A stretch of 59,542 nt of DNA from an uncultured Parvularculaceae bacterium. Its GTDB lineage: Bacteria > Pseudomonadota > Alphaproteobacteria > Caulobacterales > Parvularculaceae. The position numbers were made by a program, and so were the translations under genes. Where the stretch lies: positions 1-59,542 of the forward strand of contig CAJXLJ010000017.1 of assembly GCA_913055785.1 (NCBI GenBank), in the 5' to 3' direction. Positions 53,790 through 59,542 of the stretch are shown piece by piece. The notes beneath the pieces are model-generated. The model ran no database searches and was not told where the DNA came from. It saw only the letters and a list, made by a program, of their open reading frames with translations. Within the stretch, counting starts at the first letter, position 1. Each line of letters begins with the position of its first letter.

Positions 53790-54989
53790 ATGAAAGGAAA
53801 TGAGCGCACATTGATGAACACGGCGAACCTCTCAGCCCCAAAATCAGGACCCTTTCTGACCGCGCCCGGCCGTTCGAGGCGCTGGATGAACTGGCTGTTC
53901 GCAGACAAGGGCCGGATGTTCTGGGTCCTTCAAACGGCGGGCTGGCTCGGCTTCTTCATCCTGCATGTGTTGAGCGTGTCGACCTTCGTCGCCGGTCGGT
54001 CATCGGATTCGCTTCTCTATTCTGTCGCCTCATCGCTCATCGGATTTCTGACCACCAGCATCCTCGCACGCCCGGTTTACCGTTTCGCACGACGACAAGG
54101 GCCGGTCCTGCTGCTCCTGATCGCGCTTTCCTCGACGATCCTCATGGCCTTCGCCATGTCGGCGATGAAGGCGCAAACCTTCGGCATCCTCTTTGGCAAC
54201 GCCTGGATGGATATGCGCGGGGAAGCGTTCGGCACGTCGAACTATCTTCTGCTGCTGGTCCCCGACGTTCCGGTAAACCTTTTCCTGCTCGGTTCATGGG
54301 CGGGCTTTTATTTCGGCATCAACTATTATCTAAACTTGCGCAATGAAACCGAACGGGCGGTGCTTGCCGCGCGGCTCGCCGATCAGGCGCAACTCAAAAT
54401 GCTGCGCTATCAGCTCAATCCGCATTTCCTGTTCAACACGCTGAACGCCATTTCGACGCTGGTTCTGGAACAGGACGGCAAGCAAGCGAACAAGATGCTC
54501 TCGCAATTGTCGGCCTTCCTCCGCTATTCCCTCGACAGCGATCCATTGCAGAAAACATCGCTGGCAGAGGAAATCCGCGCGCTGGAGCTTTATCTCGAGA
54601 TCGAGAAGACGCGATTCGGCGATCGCCTCACCGTCAGTTTCGATGTCGAGGAAGAAGCGCTCAACGCCTATGTGCCTTCCTTGATCCTTCAGCCGGCGAT
54701 CGAGAACGCTATCAAATACGCTATTGCAAAGATCGAAAGGGGCGGCGAAATTCGCATCGTCGCCAAGCACAAGGGCCGTAATCTGTGCATGGAAGTCTGC
54801 GACAACGGCCCTGAAGCCCCGGATGATCCCAACGAACTCCTGCGCAACGCCAAAACCGGTGTCGGACTCGTCAACATGCGCGACCGTCTTGTCTATCTCT
54901 ATCAGGACAGATCCTCTTTCAAACTTGAACGGGCCGAGCCGCAAGGACTTTGCGTTCGGTTGACCATACCTTTTGACACACGGGGCTGA
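53790..54989 (+). CDS. LytS/YpdA-type sensor histidine kinase
   Basis: About 399 residues from ATG 53790 (ATG 53814 is an alternative; both have weak ribosome sites). Four hydrophobic helices (about 45-200) and a coiled linker precede a His_kinase domain with QLNPHFLFNTLNAISTL (phospho-accepting His). The C-terminus is an HATPase with LQPAIENAIKYA and NAKTGVGLVNMRDRL. This kinase class pairs with LytTR response regulators; such a gene follows 2 nt after the stop. It senses an unknown membrane or envelope signal. It lies 92 bp behind putA. Confidence 0.9.
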   Translation: MKGNERTLMNTANLSAPKSGPFLTAPGRSRRWMNWLFADKGRMFWVLQTAGWLGFFILHVLSVSTFVAGRSSDSLLYSVASSLIGFLTTSILARPVYRFARRQGPVLLLLIALSSTILMAFAMSAMKAQTFGILFGNAWMDMRGEAFGTSNYLLLLVPDVPVNLFLLGSWAGFYFGINYYLNLRNETERAVLAARLADQAQLKMLRYQLNPHFLFNTLNAISTLVLEQDGKQANKMLSQLSAFLRYSLDSDPLQKTSLAEEIRALELYLEIEKTRFGDRLTVSFDVEEEALNAYVPSLILQPAIENAIKYAIAKIERGGEIRIVAKHKGRNLCMEVCDNGPEAPDDPNELLRNAKTGVGLVNMRDRLVYLYQDRSSFKLERAEPQGLCVRLTIPFDTRG

Positions 54990-54991
54990 AG

Positions 54992-55813
54992 ATGATGAGC
55001 GACAACGACAAATTGCGGGTGATCCTTGTTGACGACGAACCGTTGGCGCTGCGCGGTCTGAAGCTCAGGCTGGCGGAATTTCCGGAAGTCGAAATTGTCG
55101 GCGAATGCTCGAACGGCCGCGACGCCGTAAAGGAGATCAAGGCGAAAACCCCTGACCTCGTGTTCCTCGATATCCAGATGCCCGGGCTTGACGGGTTCGG
55201 CGTGGTGCGCGCGCTGATTGGCGGCCCGGCGCCGTTGTTTGTCTTTGTCACCGCATACGATAAATTCGCCATTGACGCTTTCGAGGCGAACGCCCTCGAC
55301 TACATCGTCAAGCCGGTTGAGGAAGAACGCCTGAAGGACGCTCTGCAGCGCGCCCGGGAAGCGGTGAAATCGAAAGTCGCCATCAGCCGCGAGACCAAAC
55401 TCATCGAGATGCTCGCCTCTCTTTCAGAAGACGAACAGGATCGCATCAAGGAACTGATCAACGATCCCGCATGGACCGACAAGGAGCGCTTCGCCGAACG
55501 GCTATCCTTCAAGGACGGTTCGAAAGTCGTCGTCCTCGCCGCGGATGAAATCGAATGGATCGATGCGGCGGGCGATTACATGTGCATCCATGCGGGCGGA
55601 AAGACCCATATCATTCGCGAGACCATGAAAGCCCTGCAACAGCGCCTCGATCCTTCGCGTTTCCAGCGCGTTCACCGCTCGGCCATTGTCAATATCGGCA
55701 AGGTCAAGGAACTCCACCCGCATTCGAATGGCGAATATTTCCTGATCCTCGACAACGGTCAGGAACTGAAACTCTCGCGCTCATACAAGGAAGTCGTAGC
55801 GCGGTTTTTGTGA
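54992..55813 (+). CDS. LytTR-family response regulator
   Basis: 273 residues. Receiver domain (about 8-125) with VILVDDEPLALRGL, phosphorylated Asp in LVFLDIQMPGLDGFGVV and DYIVKPVEEERL. A linker leads to a C-terminal LytTR DNA-binding domain (about 165-270: IEWIDAAGDYMCIHAGGKTH, FQRVHRSAIVNIGKVKEL, LSRSYKEVVARFL). The ATG follows the kinase stop by 2 nt, so the two are co-translated. Target genes are unknown. Confidence 0.92.
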   Translation: MMSDNDKLRVILVDDEPLALRGLKLRLAEFPEVEIVGECSNGRDAVKEIKAKTPDLVFLDIQMPGLDGFGVVRALIGGPAPLFVFVTAYDKFAIDAFEANALDYIVKPVEEERLKDALQRAREAVKSKVAISRETKLIEMLASLSEDEQDRIKELINDPAWTDKERFAERLSFKDGSKVVVLAADEIEWIDAAGDYMCIHAGGKTHIIRETMKALQQRLDPSRFQRVHRSAIVNIGKVKELHPHSNGEYFLILDNGQELKLSRSYKEVVARFL

Positions 55814-55949
55814 AACAATAGCGTTATTCCGCCCGCCTGCGTTGAAGCTTAAGCGCGACATCCTTCGCCCAGCGGAAAAGCTGCAAACCGAATTATCCAA
55901 ATCCTCTAAGGCTGGCTTGCCGAGCCGTAGCCAACCTGCTGGCGAAGGC

Positions 55950-56036
55950 TGGTGCGGGCGGCCGGACTCGAACCGGCACGGGATTGCTCCCGACAGATTT
56001 TAAGTCTGTTGCGTCTACCTGTTCCGCCACGCCCGC
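55950..56036 (-). tRNA. tRNA-Leu (anticodon UAA)
   Basis: An 84-nt body (56036 to 55953) with encoded CCA (55952-55950). The acceptor stem GCGGGCG pairs with CGCCCGC. The anticodon arm has stem ACAGA/TCTGT and loop CTTAAAA, giving anticodon TAA (56002-56000). The long variable arm and the TGG-TAGAC D-arm fit class II tRNA-Leu. The gap 55814-55949 between the response regulator and this tRNA holds no gene; I see only an imperfect inverted repeat CCTTCGCCCAGC / GCTGGCGAAGG in it. Confidence 0.96.
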
Positions 56037-56155
56037 GGGGATGGAGACCGAAACGGCTCTCTAACACCCATCGCCCTCAAGGCAAAGCGCCAGCCGAAAG
56101 GTTGCGAAGCCCCGGAGAAATGCCTTAAGGCGGGCGACAGTCGCCAGAGCGTTTT

Positions 56156-57409
56156 ATGATCCGCACCGTTTCAGCCCTTTCCGCGCTCCTTATCGCCGCC
56201 GCGATCCTTTATTCCGGCAACGGCCTGCAGTTCACGCTGATTTCCGTCCGCGGCAATATCGAGGGCTTTTCGACGCCGCTGATCGGCGCGATCATGTCCG
56301 CCTATTATGCGGGGTTTATTCTCGGCTGCCGAATCACGCCGGGTTTCATCAAGTCCGTCGGCCATATTCGCACCTTCGTGGCGCTCGCTTCAATTGCGTC
56401 GGCTGCGGCGCTCGCCCATGCGCTGATCGTCAATGTGGCGCTCTGGGCGCTATTGCGAGCGCTCTCAGGCGTCTGCTTCGCCGGCCTCGCCATGGTGCTC
56501 GAAAGCTGGATCAACGAGCGGGTAACAAACGAAAACCGCGGTCGGGTGCTTTCGGTTTACCGGATCGTCGACTTGCTGGCGCTGACCGCCGGCAATGCGC
56601 TGCTCGCGACCGCGGATCCGGCGGAGTTCCATCTCTTCGCCCTCGCCTCGATCCTCGTCTCGGTTGCGCTGGTGCCGGTGGCGCTCAGCCGCAGTGAAGC
56701 GCCGCAACCGGTGCAGACGGCGAGGCTCGATATCAGGAAATTGTTCGCCGTCTCGCCAGTCGCCTCTGTCGGCGTGTTGATGGTCGGGCTTGCAAACGCC
56801 GCCTTCTGGTCAGTGGGGCCGATCTTTGTGCAGCGAATGCAGTATGGCGCAGACGTTATCGCGGCGTTCATGAGTTCGGTGATTATCGGCGCCGCGGTGG
56901 CGCAATGGCCGCTCGGCTGGTTATCGGACAAGATCGACCGGCGTTTCGTGATCGCCGGCGCCGGGCTCGCTTCCGCCGCCGCAGCCGTCGGCCTCGCCCG
57001 TTTCGGCGGACAATCGGAACCGTTTCTCCTCGCTGTCGCCGCAGGGCTCGGCGCGGTCATGATTCCGATGTTCGGGCTTTGCGTCGCCCACGCAAACGAC
57101 CAGTCAGAAGCCGACAGTGCGGTCGAAACCAATGGTGGCCTTCTGCTTCTGCACGGACTTGGTTCCGTTGCAGGCGCGTTTGTCGGTGCCAGCGTGATGT
57201 CGGCTTTTGGGCCCCCGAGCCTCTTTTACTACATCGCCGGCGTTTATGTTCTGCTGAGCGGCTTTTGCCTTTACCGCATCACCCGGCGCGCATCGGTGCC
57301 AGACGAAGACAAGACGCCGTTCGTGCCGCTGCCGAAAGGCGCCGCTCCGACGATTTTCGAAATCTCGCATGAAGACGAAGAGGAAGAGGCCGCGCAGCGC
57401 AGCGCGTAA
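56156..57409 (+). CDS. MFS transporter, YcaD-like
   Basis: 417 residues and about 12 membrane helices. The N-terminal half shows the MFS signature loop (GFILGCRITPGFIKSVGHIR) and ESWINERVTNENRGRVLSVYRIVD in the central loop, a pattern typical of the YcaD-like branch. A short acidic cytoplasmic tail (EDEEEEAAQRSA) ends the protein. Substrate unknown. It lies 119 bp after tRNA-Leu on the other strand and converges with sdaA at a 3-bp gap. Confidence 0.85.
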   Translation: MIRTVSALSALLIAAAILYSGNGLQFTLISVRGNIEGFSTPLIGAIMSAYYAGFILGCRITPGFIKSVGHIRTFVALASIASAAALAHALIVNVALWALLRALSGVCFAGLAMVLESWINERVTNENRGRVLSVYRIVDLLALTAGNALLATADPAEFHLFALASILVSVALVPVALSRSEAPQPVQTARLDIRKLFAVSPVASVGVLMVGLANAAFWSVGPIFVQRMQYGADVIAAFMSSVIIGAAVAQWPLGWLSDKIDRRFVIAGAGLASAAAAVGLARFGGQSEPFLLAVAAGLGAVMIPMFGLCVAHANDQSEADSAVETNGGLLLLHGLGSVAGAFVGASVMSAFGPPSLFYYIAGVYVLLSGFCLYRITRRASVPDEDKTPFVPLPKGAAPTIFEISHEDEEEEAAQRSA

Positions 57410-57412
57410 GGT

Positions 57413-58789
<1,377 letters not shown>

Positions 58790-58849
58790 AAACCGGCGCG
58801 CCGCCTCAAACTTCAATACGCTTCCTATGGTTCATCGGCGAGGAGACGG

Positions 58850-59542
58850 TCAAGGCTTTTCCGAACCGCTATTGCCGTAAGCTTCCAACGCCGCTGAAAG
58901 CACGGCGGCATCGTAAAACGAGCGGGCTTCTTCCAAAGCCAATTCGGCAGATAGCGTACGCGTCTCCTTACGCAGGGATGCGAGTTGCGTTCGAAATTCA
59001 TCGCTCGAAGCCCGCGCCGTACTTCTCAGCCGCCCGATTGCGCGCGCCAGCTTTTCCAATGCTTCACGTTCTTCGTCGAGCCCTTTGACGGCGTATCGTC
59101 CGTGAACGCCGCCAAGGAGGTTCTGCGCACTGAGCAGAAGGAAGTCCGCGGTCTCAATGTCGCCCCGCTCCGCCGCTTCCTCGGCCACAGACAAAACCCG
59201 CGCGGCGTCCTCCATATCCTGTTGAACGGACCTCCCCTGTCCCTGTTTGCGGCACGCATCCTCAGAAAGTCCGCTAACATAGGCGGCGAGACCTTCCAGA
59301 ACGGCGTCAGGCGGCCGAACGCCCTGAAACTCCGCCATCACCGCGCTTTCAATGAACGCATGCAAGGTCGGGGCTTTGGCGGTTTCGCCAAACGTTTCCT
59401 TCCCGCCGACGTCGATGAGGCTTGGGATTGTCACAGGGTTGAAGACGCCGTCCTCGCGCACCTTGCTGAAGACCGACGTAGTAACATCGGCGGCGCCGGG
59501 CTTGTCCGGGGCACGGGTGTCCATGGCCGGGGAACCTAGCAG
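58850..59542 (-). CDS. C-terminal part of a cytochrome-peroxidase-like protein, 5' end beyond the window
   Basis: The reading frame is open to the right edge (no stop between 59525 and 59542). The first ATG inside is at 59524, so the gene probably continues upstream. The sequence SVFSKVREDGVFNPVTIPSL and AKAPTLHAFIESAV recalls the C-terminal part of di-haem cytochrome c peroxidase/MauG-like proteins (FxxPSLR...TAPYxHDG). The PYxHDG-type segment is altered and no CxxCH haem motif is in the visible part. The rest (about 100-224) is helical and acidic. Family is a suggestion only. Confidence 0.5.
   Translation of the reverse strand: MLGSPAMDTRAPDKPGAADVTTSVFSKVREDGVFNPVTIPSLIDVGGKETFGETAKAPTLHAFIESAVMAEFQGVRPPDAVLEGLAAYVSGLSEDACRKQGQGRSVQQDMEDAARVLSVAEEAAERGDIETADFLLLSAQNLLGGVHGRYAVKGLDEEREALEKLARAIGRLRSTARASSDEFRTQLASLRKETRTLSAELALEEARSFYDAAVLSAALEAYGNSGSEKP

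Noticed and set aside
55862-55948. Imperfect inverted repeat CCTTCGCCCAGC / GCTGGCGAAGG beside tRNA-Leu, a possible attachment site
   Set aside because: No integrase or island genes flank the tRNA, the spacer is 64 nt, and the repeat does not copy the tRNA 3' end.

Overview
The window is about 62% GC and reads as an ordinary chromosomal segment of a Gram-negative alphaproteobacterium. The evidence is the hopanoid (hpn) genes, arginine catabolism by the succinyltransferase (ast) route, TamA/TamB outer-membrane assembly genes, a PutA without a DNA-binding domain, and a structured leader in front of an ornithine-decarboxylase-type gene. A Parvularculales/Caulobacterales-like lineage would fit, but I cannot fix the taxon. 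I see no phage, transposase, integrase, CRISPR array or rRNA operon. There is one tRNA gene.

Layout. 1-9.2 kb is amino-acid catabolism: a leucine/valine-type dehydrogenase (cut by the left edge) divergent from an Lrp/AsnC regulator with an Lrp-like operator between them, a membrane hybrid histidine kinase, and ast genes (M20 hydrolase-astA-astD, then astB) interrupted by a small VOC-fold lipoprotein on the other strand. 9.4-25.4 kb is a hopanoid region: hpnN, hpnM, ispA, a YbjN-like protein with a zinc motif, ispH, hpnH, hpnG, hpnE, hpnD, hpnC, hpnB, a small acidic protein, hpnA, a paraoxonase-like lipoprotein and a sulfotransferase. Together these cover prenyl diphosphate supply (IspH, IspA), squalene formation (HpnC, D, E), side-chain extension (HpnH, HpnG) and export (HpnN, HpnM). 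The squalene-hopene cyclase (shc) is absent from the window, and hpnE joins hpnG directly.

25.6-33.5 kb carries tamA-tamB, then a BlaI-type repressor and an M56 metalloprotease with an unusual C-terminal domain. They sit behind a promoter carrying two BlaI-like operators and are closed by a strong terminator. 33.5-38.8 kb is a run of minus-strand housekeeping and accessory genes (SDR, NTF2-like lipoprotein, metG, GNAT, DUF1801, MFS). 38.9-43 kb has a quinone oxidoreductase, small secreted proteins, a ferredoxin/flavodoxin-NADP reductase of the thioredoxin-reductase fold and a phosphoesterase lipoprotein.

43-46.3 kb is a tightly overlapping polyamine operon (PLP decarboxylase, deoxyhypusine-synthase homologue, agmatinase-family ureohydrolase) preceded by a structured leader. 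46.3-49.8 kb is a beta-oxidation pair (fadJ-type protein and thiolase) with an 18-bp palindrome upstream. 50-55.8 kb is putA followed by a LytS/LytTR two-component pair. 55.9-59.5 kb holds tRNA-Leu(UAA), an MFS transporter, L-serine dehydratase and the C-terminal part of a protein running off the right edge.

Most promising for follow-up: the overlapping operon sulfotransferase / paraoxonase-like lipoprotein / hpnA; the M56 protease with a non-penicillin-binding sensor domain; the polyamine operon and its leader; and a sharp low-GC patch inside hpnG.
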